Assembly (NCBI GenBank): GCA_002812745.2
Contig: NCSJ02000002.1
Location: 1-64,000 of the forward strand
DNA length: 64,000 bases
Reading direction: 5' to 3'
DNA from: Scytalidium lignicola
Lineage: Eukaryota > Ascomycota > Leotiomycetes
Shown: piece after piece, positions 1 to 13,486 of the stretch
Position numbering within the stretch: position 1 is the stretch's first letter
Layout of the letters: the number at the start of each line of letters is the position of its first letter
The notes under the pieces: model-generated
The model's database searches: none
Told to the model about the DNA's origin: nothing
Seen by the model: only the letters and a program-made list of their open reading frames with translations
Translations under genes and position numbers: made by a program

Positions 1-788
1 CAGCAGCGGGGACCGGGGACTTGACAGGGGTGCTCTTCTAGAAGGTCCCAAGAAAAGATGCGCGGTTCGTGGGCTCGTGGCTACAAACAGTACGCGGGTA
101 CGTGGGTACGTGGTTGGTGCCAGGCGGGCATTTGCCCATGCTTTGAGTCATGCGTGCGCACTTGCCAGATCATCCACCTCCTCATCCTCTTGTCGCAGTA
201 CGGTCAAAAACGGTGGGCTCTAGTCTTTGCTGTGCTGTACGGTACAATACGGTAATATGACTGTGCTACTCCTACTACTACTCCTACTGCACTACTGGAC
301 TGTGCTACAACTCCCAGCGATAGAATGCTCTGCTGGACCAAGCTCATCGCGTCCATCTTCAACTCCTCCAGCCCGTTCCCCACAAAGCATGACAGGGCAT
401 CCAGGACAAGTCTCACAGGGCAGAGGTCAGGCAAGCCCTCTGATTGACGATCGTGCCCGCAAGTAGGAAGCGACTAGTCGTTGACCCGGGAAACACGAGT
501 TGCGTTACAGTATTTGCTTGCTTGGCGTGCTTGGGAGGTCCATGGCTAGATTAACTTCACAACTTTCTTCTGGCTCTCCAGCTCTGTAGTTTCTCTGTCG
601 TCCTTTGGCCGTTGCCAGCAGATTCAGGTAATAGTTCTACTTGAGGTATAACGGTCCTGCCCGCTTGCGACATTATGAGAACAAGCAAATATCAAGGAAA
701 AGAAGGGGGAAAAGGAAAGATATCGTCAGCTAGGGAAAAGCATGACGAAAAAGAATCTTCTTTTACAAAGGGAAAAAGGATATGCTTG

Positions 789-811
789 TACAGTACACCG
801 CATGTACTGTA
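789..811. repeat. Perfect 9-bp inverted repeat (TACAGTACA / TGTACTGTA)
   Basis: TACAGTACA at 789-797 is followed after five bases by its reverse complement at 803-811, so the site can form a short hairpin or bind a dimeric protein. The same word recurs in this intergenic region. Function unknown. Confidence 0.75.
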
Positions 812-3374
812 AATCCATGACGATGGCAATACCGATGGGCAATTACTCAACGATGAGAGTATCTCACTACAATACCACGAAGGCGAAAAATGGGCTAGCC
901 AGCTTCCTTCCCGTTTCAGCCCAGCGCGGTGTGTTGACCAAGAATCTTCTTGCCCCACCAAAAAGAAAAGGACCCACTCACAAAGAAAAAAGGGGCCATT
1001 AGTCTTTGGCGCTAGAATCGCACTAGAAGGACTTGATTGACAGGTCGCATTTCAGCCAATGGAACCTTCCACATCATGATTGCATTCAGCCAATTAGAGC
1101 CATCGACCAACACAATCACCATGATCTCATCATCAGAGGCAGTCACTTTGCCGCTTCTAAGCTAGGTGTGGATCATGCATCAAACGCTTGCCTCGGATGC
1201 GGTATAGCGCGCACGTCTGGGCGAACATGGGTATTGACCCCATTGGCGTGCAACGGCCAGTTCGGGCAAGGCCAAGCGTTAGCTACTGCGCTCCTTCTCG
1301 TTTCCTCACAGCAAAAGAAACTCTCTCTTGCACACACTTCTCTTTGTCTGGGGTCGAAGTCAGATGTCAGCCCCCTTCACATTGAATACGGTGCTGAAGT
1401 AAGTTTCCAAGGAACAGGAATCGGCGGGTATGGAGTACCCACACAAAGGAAAACTACACAAAGCGCCACGAGGAGCGAAAAGCAAAAAAAAAAAACAAAA
1501 ATTAAAAAAACAAGGAAACCTGGGAGAGCTCGGATTTTACGCCTTTTGATGACTGAGAGCAGAACATTGCAGTAGATAAAACACGAAAAGTCCAACATTC
1601 AAATCTACACACAGATTAATCAATCTCAACCAATAATCTTTCCAGAAATGCGAACCCATTATTTTCTTCTTCTTTTTTCTTCTTTAATTTGTTTTTAATC
1701 TAACTTTAACATTTTACCCCTCTCGAATCGATCAAATACCCTTACCGACCAACCCAGCCAAAGTGCAAGCCATGCGTAATACAGCACAAAACCAACACCA
1801 AAATATGACAAAGATAGCTTACCACGATTACGAATCTTAATACACCGCAGTACAGCAATTGGGAGGGATCAACCCGTGCACGGCACAGTACAGGAAAACA
1901 CTAACCGTCTACACAGTAGGATTCAATGTTTTCTTTTGAAAAACGTAAAGCCTAGCTAGGCACTGTGGTACTGGATGGAGTGCTAGCTATCGGATTGTAC
2001 AGTAGTTTTCAGCGACGGGGCCCAGCCAGCACCATCAGTCACAAGCTATTAAGCCATGATTTGTGATCCATCACTTCCGTTAGACATGAATAACATAAAA
2101 CATATTACTGTACAAAAGTTTTCAAACAGATATACGTGCTCTTGTATTTCGTACCGGCTTACAACGCTAACATCTAAAATCATCTTTTGCGACGCCTCAT
2201 CGCTCACCACTAAGCATCATGGCAGCTCGCCACTCAGACGGGATAACTAACTGTACATGGAATAGACATCTACAGGATTTCAAGAATCTAATTAAAATCA
2301 CACATAATTCGGAATTAAACGAAGTCCATGGCCAAAAGAGGGCACAAGATGACCATTGTCAATTTAACAATTTTCGGTTTGCGTGTCATTGACTTTCACG
2401 CCTGATAAACAGATATACACGTGCGACAACTTGGCCCAAGCTGGATTGCAGATCTGCTCAACGGCTTATTCCGTACAACAGGCTGCCCAAGCAGTCAAAG
2501 ATTGAGAGGCAGATGTAGACAGGCATGCGAGCATTAGTGCCTATTCACTGCGTGGTATCGTGGTATCGTGGAGTACAGTACCGTACCGTGGTGTGATGGT
2601 GTGGTTGCTGGGTTGTGTTGGGTTGGGTTAGCAGGTGGTGGTTGGTTACAAAGTACTAGGTTCTCACATCAAAAGGGTACGAAGTGACTTCGACCACAGA
2701 AGGAAATAAGTGACTTAGCCGCGCCAGCCAGCGAAAATAATCAAATAATCAGAGCGGAGAAAACCAAGGACTCAGATCTGACTGGTCGATCAACGGGTGA
2801 AATCGCTGAATCAGGTTTAGCCCCTGCCCCATTCTTTTCTTACTCCCGCTAAACTGCAAACAGCACAAAGAACCGTACTATCGGGCTACCGATGTCACTC
2901 TGTACAGTCCCGTACCATGTGTATCCGCTACTTACTGGTAGGAACTTTCCTCACGCTTCTGTAAATGGTAACCCATTTGCCACCACGGAAAAAGAAGAGC
3001 TTAAACGGCCAAAGACTTGGAGACTAGAGAAAAGCTTGGGGAAAGTAGCAGTGGCGCTAGGCTCCACTATTCCAGTATGATATGAGGCGACGATCGCGGA
3101 GCCTGAATCTGATAGGCTCGTGGTCTGCAGTCACCCCGCCCGGACAGTCAACTCCTACCAAAAGCTTATCAAGATTGAATATTGGTAATTGATGACAAAC
3201 TCCCAATCACCATCGCAAACACCATATCAACTACCGAGGAACCAATGGTCCCGTATCAAAAATCGTAGGGGCCAATCCTCGCCAGCAATCTGGGGTTGCT
3301 ACCGCGATAGGGAATTGATGCTCCTCGTGTGTTCAAGCCACAGATAGCGTTTTGGCTCAGGAAATACCGGTACC

Positions 3375-3398
3375 GTACGGATCCGTACTGTACAGTAC
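3375..3398. repeat. Two overlapping 14-bp perfect palindromes
   Basis: GTACGGATCCGTAC (3375-3388) and GTACTGTACAGTAC (3385-3398) are each perfect palindromes and overlap by four bases. They are the densest example of the GTAC-rich signal seen across the first 8 kb. This could be a protein-binding cluster or a low-complexity expansion. Confidence 0.75.
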
Positions 3399-6300
3399 TG
3401 CAATTATTACTCCGCAATATCGACATGCATGACCGTGATAGCCTCTGGCATCATATCGCAGTCAACTAACGCAACACCACGACCTGTGAAACGCCTGCCG
3501 TTGCTCATGTTCCCCTTCGGCCTTAAAATTCAAGCCCGAACCCTCCATATCGCACACACCGTTGACACCCTCTCACACACGGCCGTCCAACAGTCGTCAA
3601 CCTATCTGCAAGCCTCTCCCGACGTCTCCGGTGACACTTTGACCCTTAAATATCCAGGCATTATTGATGCGATATAATCTAAAATCTTTGAAATTAACTA
3701 TAGTATAACCTGGTATCAATTAATAATTTGATAGCTTTCTTGGCTTAATGAAATCAAGAAGCTACGCCACGAGGAGAAGGTGTTATTCTTGGGTACCTGC
3801 TCGTGCACCTCCATCCAACCCTCAGGCATCAAAAAAATACAAGTACGCAACCTTGGGTTTGTGCATCGGACCAATCACCTTTTAACTTGCCTCTCCATTG
3901 TCAGGAATCGACAACGCCCTATTCCAGAATAGTGCCTTACTCCGTCTGTAATAACATCGAGAATCCCAGATCCGAGAACGTTAAAAAGGAACAAAAAGAT
4001 AATGATAAGGAATTAACCGTTGAGAGATTCCTGCACAGAGCTGCACACGCCTCAAGCCCGCACCATGCGTTATGCTACGGCAGGCCTTCTCTCTCTCATT
4101 GCTCATTATTCTCCGAGCGAGGACAGCCCTTCAGAAAAGACACTGTACCTCTGCACCGGTATCCCACTTTATTCGTTAGCACCATCTTGCCACCGATGGT
4201 ATATCTCCGATATTTGATCTCTAATCAACTCATCATCTCAACAACTGCCGTCCCGGCTGTTGTTTGTTCGTTTTCCCCCTTTCTCTAATCTCAACATCGA
4301 TGGTCTTTCCAGCCCTTGCAAAGCACTTCACATCTGAACTGTTTCGGCTTCAGAATACGCTACCATGGACACGGGATACTACTCTACAATACCATCCATC
4401 TGTCAGACCTAAGCTTTTTCAGGAATCCCAGGTTTTTGATAACAGTACTTAATAATTGCCCCTACTGCAAAAGACGGAGAAAGTCGGTACCAAAGTTCGA
4501 TCTTCAAAAAGATGTACATCGTGCATAGGTACTCTACATGGGAACAGTACTGTCATGTACTACAAGAACTCCAGCCAAGATTCTGGAAGTCCAATCGGAG
4601 AATGTCGCGTGGCCCTTCACAGCGCACACACACCACATTACAGCCGCTCGAAAAGAAAAACCAAAACCAAATAATAAAAGACAAGCAAATGGCCTGAGAA
4701 TACCGCACGGACAAGCTGCATTTTGCATTTTTAATTTCTTTTTCCAAGGTAAACCACTCTGTAGATCTTTCTACTGTGCAGCTCGGTACCGAAAGAATTG
4801 AGAGACAACATTGAATGAAAGATTTATCTCGCGTTTTCTTGCTTGGATCATGATGCATTCGGATATACATCCGAAAAAAAAAATATGCTGTCCCTCCTCT
4901 CCTTAATCATTCTGAAACGTTGACAGAGCGTCTCGCGCACAGGCTTCAATATGAAAATATCAAGGTTATTAATCCCCACGAGGTATAAGCCCGCGGTCTA
5001 AAATAGAGGAGCTGAGCTATTCATTTATTAAATGTCAGTGCGTTCCGTGATACAGGGCAGTTAGTATCTGTGAGAGATCTTCTTTTCTTTGTCCTTGGGA
5101 TTCTAAGTTTCAATCCCTACGAAAATGTATTAAAAATTTTCTCTGCTAAAAGTATGCAGCGATTTTTGCGCCCTCTCTGCAACTGAAATCACTGGTTATG
5201 ACTACATATTTGCTTTTCCTTTGCGACTACTCATGATTCAGCTAAGGTAAACACCGAAAAGGAATTTTTTTCAAAATTCTTAAGGACCATTTTCCTATCT
5301 AGACTCATGACGTCTCATGCCTACCTTGTCTTAGAAATGTGTTACACTGACAGTCTTCTTTTCTTTGTTATGTGATGTCACAAGTACGAAAAGGCTTAAT
5401 GGCTTTCCCCCTATAGGTTGCGGTTACGAGAGGAGAGACAAACAATCGAAGGCGTTACGCTGGGGCAAGATGCGGTCAAACGAAAGGCGGCCCGAGGGAT
5501 CCACCCAAGATCAGAACACGTTGAAAGTTCTAGATCCTCATACGAAGTGCACACCGTTAATTCCTATGTTGACGCATCAAAATATTTTGTTCTGATGAGC
5601 CGGTCTCACTCTCCCTCGTTGAAATAAGGTTCTGTTGAACCAACTTTCCGATGGACCCCGCACAACAGGACACATTTGTCTCATACAAACCAAATTCGTC
5701 TACGCGTAGTTCTGATTCAAGGTATACCGTAATTTGTAATTCGGCAACTGAAGTAACTATCCGCAAGTTTCTTAGAAGTCTCGTTTTCCAAGTAAAAGCG
5801 CCCATTTCTACTCCTAGTGATGAAACGGTCATGTGAATCCCTCCTGCGCTCCTTTGTCTTGTGTTTTACACTAACCACTAAAATTAGCATGTGAACCTTT
5901 AAACAGCTGTCAAAGTAAGATGATGATCTGGCCAAGCGTCTAGTTGTCTCTTGTACCCTTCGCCAAGAATACTTGACAACTCAATATAGAAGCCAAGATG
6001 TGCTCGCTTCCTGGCCCATCTGCGTACAAGGATAGGATCGGAGATCTTGCTCCTCTATCCCACTTTAAGTCTTAACTTTTACCAACGTGCTACTTCATCA
6101 CAGGGGGATTAAGCCGTATTTCGGATTTCGATAACAGAGTGGCAATGTCTGCGGTGGATACAAAAAGGGAAGTGGCATCGAAAAAAAAGAGGCTGTCAGC
6201 CACCGGTGTTACCGGTAAGACGCTAGAAGCCCCGAAGAAGCGCGCTAGAACAAACTTCTTTTTCTGCACGTCGCCTGATCTGGCCCCTCCGAACGGGAAA

Positions 6301-8615
6301 AGGGGCGGGGCGCAAAGATTGACTCCGGAAATGACCGTTTTTTGTTGCTGGGAAATATATTCTTTGCCACCACCACCACCAATAAGGCGGTGATTTGTGT
6401 TGAGATTTTGTTGCCAAGCATCATCTGAGCCCATCGGGGTGGCGAGAAATCCTGCTTCTAGAAGGGCTAGTGTTTCCGGGTGTTGACGTGCAGGTCAGTT
6501 GAGGGTGGGATGAGCATTCTCGGTGGAGACCTACGGAGAAGCATCAGATGTGAGATCGCGAGAAAAACTCAGCCCAGTCAGCAGATTTAGAACGTAAGAT
6601 AGCTAGGCCACGCTAGGATCGGATAGCCAAACGGGCCAAAGGAGCGTGCATACAGTATACAGTCACGATATGTGCTATAATTTAAAATGATATGGAGGCA
6701 AACCGCATAATAGAATGCACACTTGTGACGATGACAGCTACACTCAGCAACATTGCTGGAAATAAGAGGCTAAGTGCATAGAGTCGACTAAGCTGGAGGT
6801 AGGTAATGAGTGTACATGGCCGTTTATCTATCAAATGCCTTTTGTGAGCTACACATCTTAACCGCGTAACGAACAGAGTCTTCCTGCTAACTTCTGACCC
6901 TTTCATGTTGGATACTTCCGCTGACAGAGGTGCTCTGGAGGCTAGGAAACAGAAGTAACGAATCTAATTCCACCTTTGTAGCTTTAGCGAAATCTTATCA
7001 AGGGGAACACGTGGATCCCGATCTGACAAACTGCATGAATGCTTACATAGTACAGTTCGACATGCACAGAAAGATTATTACCGTGTATCGTCAACTGTAC
7101 GACCAAGTTTGGAGGTATCACACGATTCAAAGGTTCCAGGGCCCAGTTGAGAAGGTTCGCCTGGCTAGCACTGCGATATCGAAGTAAGGCATGCACAGCA
7201 AACGGGGCGACTTTCAAGCCTGGGCGAAGACCAAGTGGTCACACGTATCCGCTCCACTGTAAGTGTTGTTCTCAATGGCGCTCAAGAATATGATGAATTC
7301 TCCTTTGGTAATAACTGTTGGCTATTTTCAGAATCAAAACTGGCCACCCGCCTTGGTTATTGCCGCCTGTTCACCATGGATGATGGAATACACCAGCTGG
7401 TTGGCCGAACCGGCCACGGCGATGCCAACGGCCTTGGTCCTGTTAAGGAAGGAGGATCAACTCTTAACACAATCTTGCGCACTTGTACGGTACTTCCGTA
7501 CTAGACGCCATCACACAGGAGAAGGAGCCAAATCCACTTTCGTATCTGCATTGGCTGTGTGGGAAATTTTATTGTTCATCCCTTTCAGAAAATCTCCTTC
7601 ACGCGCACTCTTCCTGCCTTCTCTGGTTGGCTCCCGTCAGCGCGAGGCTGCAGATGGCAGGTCCTTTTTGAATACGGCCGAGGTTCTTTCGTCACTGTGG
7701 GTGCTGGTGTCAGATAAATTATGCTGTATACAACACGATCGGAGCATTGAGCGGAGGAAGTACGAATAAGGTAAGTTAACCCCATGGTGACATTCCATGG
7801 AGTTCATTGTGGGTCTGATCCCACACCCAGCTTGTTGTGGATCTCTGATGATTGTTCTTTCACTGCATCTTACGTGTAGAGTTCTAAGTCGCAAGCCGAT
7901 ACCAAGCGTGGAGTTCACAAAGGTGAGTTTGGAAAGCAGATGCATCAGAAGTCTCTGTGTGCGTGGGTGTAGTCTTGACGTGGCGTTGTAGACACGGAAA
8001 AAACTTTCTATCCATGTTTTATTCTTAGTTTCTCGACGTGTTTCTGCGTGTAAAGTTCAATAAGATGCTCGAGTTGTTTTCTAAAATCCAAAATAGTGCA
8101 CATTCCTCACTGGAATCCATAATAAACGCATAGTCCTAGTTCTATATGGAGTTCTGATCAGCCTATGTGCTTCATCTTTCCTTTATCTTCATCTGCCTTT
8201 ACCTATCCTGACTACGGAGATATATGGTATGTTTGCTCTACCACAGTCGAAGTTGGATCCAGCTGGCTCGCTATAATCAGTGATCTTGGGAGTAGTGCGG
8301 TATTACTTGAGAAAACATTGATACGTATGAAAGTTGAGAATAGAGAATATGTCTCAGCATCTCATTTTGCTAGAAGTCACTTGATCTAGACTTTATAACN
8401 TTTTTGTTATTGATACACCACACTATGTCTGCTTGTTGTGTATGTTTTAGTTATTTGAGGGCGTTCCTTCCGTTCTGGGGGCAGCCGCTCTGGGAAAGGC
8501 ATTTGTACACTAGGAGCATATTTCCTGTAAACACCNAAAAAAAGCACAAATCATCTCAGAATACATCTTTGCTCAGTGAAAATACCGTTTTGTTTTTGTC
8601 TTGCCTTGCCTTGCA

Positions 8616-11600
8616 ATGCTAGTCATGGGCAAATGTTGTCATTGTCGTGAAACTCCATCCCCAGACATTTATCAATCGCAGCTGGTCCAATCGACTACGA
8701 ATCTGGTATCCATAGCACCGTCACTGAAGGAAATCCTCTCCTTAAGTGATGCATCGGGATTCTCCAGAGTAGAGGATGCACTAGAACTCAATGCTATATT
8801 TCAAGATATCGATGGCGAGTCAATCCTTGACACTGAGTCTCCATCGATGTCTACACAGGAACGGAGTATATCAAGGAAAAGAAGCAGGAGTATATTCAGT
8901 TTGCAAAGTGTCAAGTCCAGGCTTCGAAAACGNTTTGAGTAGATCCTCGTCAGTTTCGAAACGTAATTACAGATCAAGCGGGGGTATCAGTGAAGGGGAA
9001 GCAGAACGTCGTGCCGAATTAAGGAGAATAAGACACCGGAGGATTCAACAAGAGTTGAGCAATGAGGCAATATATGATGAAGATGCAAAATCTTTCAGTA
9101 CTATTGTTGGTAGTCCGAGAAGGAGGTTGCCTAGGGAAACTATTCCTTCTTTGCCTCCTGGTTCTGTTGAATACTCACGATTCAAAACGTTAGTTTGCTT
9201 CCAACTTAATTTAAATGCTGATAATTAACGCATCTAGACCGCACGTTCTCACATCAGAAAATAATAACTTGGAGGTTGACTTCCAGAAAGGAGAGCTTCA
9301 CCTGCCTACTATTGACTGCAACTACTCCAGAGGCCTTGATACTATACATACAGCAACGAATCCAAGTTCTCCAAGAGATACAAGTCAGCCAATTCTAGAT
9401 TCTTGCGGTATCTCAAAACCACAAAACGTAGAACCTGGTTTGAAGGATAGGCTTGGGCAGTCACCACCACCATCACCAAGATTAAGACCAGTCCGTTTAT
9501 CGAGTATAGATGAGCCTGCAGCGGCATCACTATGGAGACTTTCGTTCACCTCTAATAATCGTGGTTCTTGTCTTAGATCATTAAGTCTGGAACGTACACG
9601 TCATCTTGATATAGGCACAGATGAATTTAGGTCCAATAAGCATCCCAGTCATTCCTGGTTCCAAAGACAACGATCACGTTCGTTTTCACTGGTGCCAAAC
9701 GATTTACTATGCATAACATCAAATCCTGAAAGTTATAATCACACCCCAGAATTATGCAACGGGGGCAACGATGGAGGAGCATCCACAATAGTGCACCTCC
9801 AAGACATGAGTATCTCACGAAGATTAGCTTCTCTAAGTACTCTGAGTTTGACTTCATCTGCGGCGCTGCCTAGTTTGGATGACCACAAGCAAAATCCAGA
9901 TATGACAGATAATCCTCGCATTATTTCAAATGTTATTTCTGGATCAGGGGAACACGGTTCGGGTCCCAGTTACCCAGGTGAAACATTACCACCATCCTTA
10001 GACAAAGTTCTCCAGACTACGGACATTCCATCATTTGATTCGTCCACTAGGGGTAGTATCCCTTCTACACCAGATAGCTCTTTTTTCAAACTACTCTCTT
10101 CATTTATCAAGAAGAATCCTGTTATCAAGAAACCTACTACCAACACAAAAGGTAAGCAATCTTATGAAACATTTACTGAATCTCTATCTTTGTATCTTCC
10201 GGTAGCTGATGATAAAGGAGACTTAAAAGAAAAGCAAAATGGAGCGGGAAGTGGTGGAGCCTCACTGCCTGAGATCATAATCTCAAAGTCTCTCACCTCT
10301 TCACCGCCGGCGAGATCTACTAATCTCTCAACAAACGATAGCAGCTCTATAGTGGGCTCTGAGACTGAAAGCTTTCGCCATCGTGAATCAGAGTTAAGGA
10401 CCATCAGAGCCAGGTTTGCACTCTCTAAACGTGAATCTAGTCCTCAAAGTCCTTATATAAGCAAATTCCGCGAAGAGTTCGACAGAGAGAGCGTTATTCC
10501 AGATGAGATACTATTGCAGCAAGCAGTTGCGGAAGGATCTTCTTCACAATTTGCAAGGTGGGTCTCCCAAAATTTCACCTCTTCTAGTATTGACGACCCC
10601 AGACCCCGTATTGGATTTGGATACAAGTTTTGCAATTCACCAGGAAGCCTATCTTCTAAGATTTCCATCAAAGCTTCTGAATCTCCAACACATATTTCAT
10701 ATGGAATAACAGGTCAAGTGGTGGAACCACTGGTTCAAACAACAGCATCAGACACAGAAGTGGAAATCAGGAACTCGGTAGGAACGAGTGATCCAGGAGC
10801 TATAATTAGAAATACAAAGAAAAACCATGGCGATAGCCGGAGTGTGCATAGCAAATTCTCGTTGAAACTAGGACATAGCTGGAACTGGAAGCATAAGAAA
10901 GGTTCAAATGAGCAAGAAGATGATGAGTTAACCAATATAGTTCAGTTAAAGCCAGATGAAAGCGATGTTAGTACGGCTCATTTTACCCATGATGCCACAT
11001 CCATGCTGCAAGCATCGACAAATCCTGGAAGAGAGGAGCATCAAGAGCAGTTTATTAGAACGAGAAGAGGAGCAGAAAGCTTATCTATCTATTCAGAAGA
11101 CAGCGGATTAGTCATAGATGCCCCAGCATCGAAAACCTGCAAAAGGCCGCCTAGCAATTTAGGGATCGAGACCACTGACAGTCCAGAAACAATCAGGAGA
11201 GAAAGTCTGCAAGGAGTTGCTCTTGTTGATATCACGGATGTAGAATGCTTGAAAGATCATCTACCAGAGCAGAACAGCTCTCGAAATGGGCTTGCTGATC
11301 ACATAACTATTGTCGATAATGCAGCAGAGACCCGAACATCTAAAAGCAATGCCCATTTCAAATTAAGGAAGAAAGTGAAAGAGATATTTTATGAATTACG
11401 GTCTAAAGGCCAACCTCTCCGTGGAGAGGTCTGTCATGAAAACAGTGATCGTGCTTCTAGTCATACAGCCTCTTCTAAGATGAAAAATAACTTCATGAAT
11501 GAAGCAGAAATATCAGGATGCAATGGATTATCAGACACTCATCAGCAGCGGGAGAAAGGTGGGAGATACGAGATTAAGGGAGTTAGAGTTACAAACCGTA

Positions 11601-11782
11601 GCTCATGTAATGAAGAGTCCAATCTCATCCAAGTCTTCCAGGATACCGATAGCGACGAGTTAAGGGTTAGTATTGGAGATCCCCGGTTTTACGAAGATTG
11701 CGTTGCGCTCCCAACTGCAAAGAGGGACGGTAAATGGGCGTCGCAAGAATTTGGTTCGATAACACCCGCGCAGCTAGATTGA
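8616..11782 (+). CDS. Large serine-rich fungal protein of unknown function
   Basis: Two exons, 8616-9188 and 9238-11782, are joined across a 49-bp intron (donor GTTAGT, acceptor CATCTAG) and give about 1,038 residues. The N-terminus has a small Cys/His cluster (MGKCCHCRE), followed by a basic RKRSRS segment and a charged helix around RRAELRRIRHRR. The long C-terminal part is rich in Ser, Thr, Asn and Pro and looks disordered; a basic patch near the end resembles KLRKKVKEIF. The N at 8933 breaks the frame, but dropping that one base restores it exactly (…KRLSRSSS…), so it is probably a base-call artefact. No catalytic domain is visible. The architecture resembles hypothetical proteins I recall from Sclerotiniaceae. 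It may be a regulatory or cytoskeletal scaffold, but that is a guess. The alternative ATG at 8625 would remove three residues. Confidence 0.8.
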
Positions 11783-12185
11783 GGATGATTCTGGACCAGT
11801 TTTGGAGATATAACTGATCTCCACAAGTATTCATCATCGATCCTGGGTATATTCTTAGAGGATTCGTGGTCAAGAAAAGTTTGACCTACATCGATTCTAA
11901 AATCAATGCGAAAAGAGGAAAACAAAGTGTCCAAGCAAACAGACTACTTGTATTAATGGTCCAAGCCTATATATGACGTCAGGAATTATTGCTAGGCTTG
12001 GGTGTCTTTATATACTCTTATGTATATGCCCTTACGCATACATGGGATTGGGAGCTTCGTCTCCGGATATCACTATCGCACTCTTGCAATGCAAAGGAGT
12101 ATGTATTAACGAGTCAATCACTAGAACAGGAGCAAGAAAGTAGTTTCTATCTCACCGAGCTGGGTGTAAATCTAACATCCAGAGG
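11783..12185. other. Convergent 3' intergenic spacer
   Basis: About 400 bp between the end of the serine-rich gene (+) and the end of the 5-alpha-reductase-like gene (-). It presumably holds both 3' UTRs. I see no gene or RNA here. Confidence 0.6.
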
Positions 12186-13165
12186 TTACAGAACGCCTGG
12201 TATGACAGCCTTTCGCTTCGCAACCTTCTGTCTCCCAAATCTATCCCTGTACCATTTCTTGCCCTGGAGAGACCTTGGTAGCATGGTAGAGACTTCATTA
12301 GCCACGAAGTTCCTTCCTGGAATAAAATCTTTGCCACCCATAATCCAATACCCACCCCATTCGATCCATTCACATAGATAATGTGGGTATAAAATCCATC
12401 TAAACAGCCCTCCTTCTGGGATAACATAATGTTTCTCTGCTTTCTTCCCGCCCATATTCTTCTCGCTGCGCATCGATCGTAGAATGCTATCGTGGAATAT
12501 ATTCCCGCTTAAACCTACAAAGAAGATTGATAGACCAAGGAGGAATTGTGGAGATGAGGGTAATTGTAAGCTGGATGCAGGTCCATAACCAGATAGCCAA
12601 CCGCCTATTTGGATTCCGTTCATCAATTGGAAGCATACGGCAGCTAACCAGATTATTGGATGAATTGGGGACATTGAAGGAGCTAGAAGCGGGTATATTA
12701 TGGCACGGTAGAGGTAGTGAAGGACCTGTTCAACTCGGCTGAGTCAGCTGAAGGGCCATTTTACTTACAAGTAAAGGGCAGGAGGTTTATGGTGCGCATA
12801 CGAAAAGATTGGCCATCAGCTTATTTTGCCACGGTAGTTCTTTGATCCCTAGCTCGGTAGGAAGATTGTAATGTATATAGAGAAGAGTAATAAACCCAGG
12901 TACTTCCATCGTGATCCAACCAATCCGGCCAGGGACATTGATTCGGCTCTCAACAGAGGTTTTCCCTGCAGGATAATATGTCACAATCCATTGTATGAGA
13001 GTAATCTACATTGCTATTATCAACTTGTATATTCCAGAAGCAAGGCGCCCATATGGTCGGACTTGACTAAGAAAGGTTACGTACCAGTGGAAACCACTGA
13101 AACAGGTATGTTACAAGTTCCCAATTTTCCCTTGATGGTGGAATCCAATTCTCAAGGACTACCAT
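12186..13165 (-). CDS. 3-oxo-5-alpha-steroid 4-dehydrogenase (5-alpha-reductase) family protein
   Basis: Three exons (13165-13085, 13005-12802, 12725-12186) splice in phase into 274 residues, the usual size for DET2/SRD5A proteins. The C-terminal catalytic part is recognisable: a membrane segment around FLLGLSIFFVGL, then YVIPEGGLFRW, YPHYLCEWIEWGGYW and a final VSTMLPRSLQGKKWY. These match the conserved NADPH/steroid-binding C-terminal domain. The middle exon carries HYNLP and the junction gives VLHYLYRAIIYPLL, the family's HYxxR-like signature. Members are ER membrane proteins that reduce a C=C bond next to a carbonyl in steroids, or in polyprenol or enoyl-CoA relatives. The exact substrate in filamentous fungi cannot be assigned. 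The gene is divergent from the POF1-like gene, with starts 321 bp apart. Confidence 0.88.
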
Positions 13166-13486
13166 ATTGGGCCAAGGAAGGATGATATTATTTTGCCAGG
13201 AGGTTTATGTATTAATTGGGATCTCTAGGTTGAAAGGAGGTTGAAGTAAGGAGGTAGTGACATACCTTAGAGCAAACAAGGCAAACATCAGCCTTGTCAG
13301 CCTTGCGAGATCCCCGCATCGAACCCTCAGCCTTGCGTTATATCTCCTTAATGGCCTCATACATCGTGTGAGATACTGCTCAGGATATTTGAGGGTTAGC
13401 TACTAATATAGTAATAAGTAAGTTGGAACCACATTTACATACAGCCAGTATCTAATCTCCGTCTCACAGCTGGCTGAGAGTGTACA
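13166..13486. promoter_or_regulatory. Shared divergent promoter, 5-alpha-reductase / POF1-like
   Basis: A 321-bp spacer separates two start codons on opposite strands, so both promoters must lie here. It contains AGGAGGTT-like strings and AT-rich stretches. I recognise no specific factor site. Confidence 0.5.

Larger units (their letters stand above)
1..8615. other. Long gene-free region with GTAC-rich palindromes
   Basis: No reading frame here has introns, domain content or coding character that I can support; the open frames are short and look random. The region carries many copies of TACAGTAC/GTACTGTAC-like strings, poly-A and poly-T runs, and two Ns (8400, 8536) beside homopolymers. It may act as a long upstream regulatory region and 5' leader for the serine-rich gene that begins near 8616. 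An unrecognised lncRNA or a very long 5' UTR cannot be excluded by eye. Confidence 0.6.

Noticed and set aside
1033..1575. 180-codon open frame on the plus strand
   Set aside because: No domain, composition looks like translated intergenic DNA with a poly-A (Lys) stretch, and there is no splice-consistent context.
7263..7769. 168-codon plus-strand frame near a long gene-free region
   Set aside because: No recognisable motif, overlaps several equally long frames in other phases, and looks like chance.
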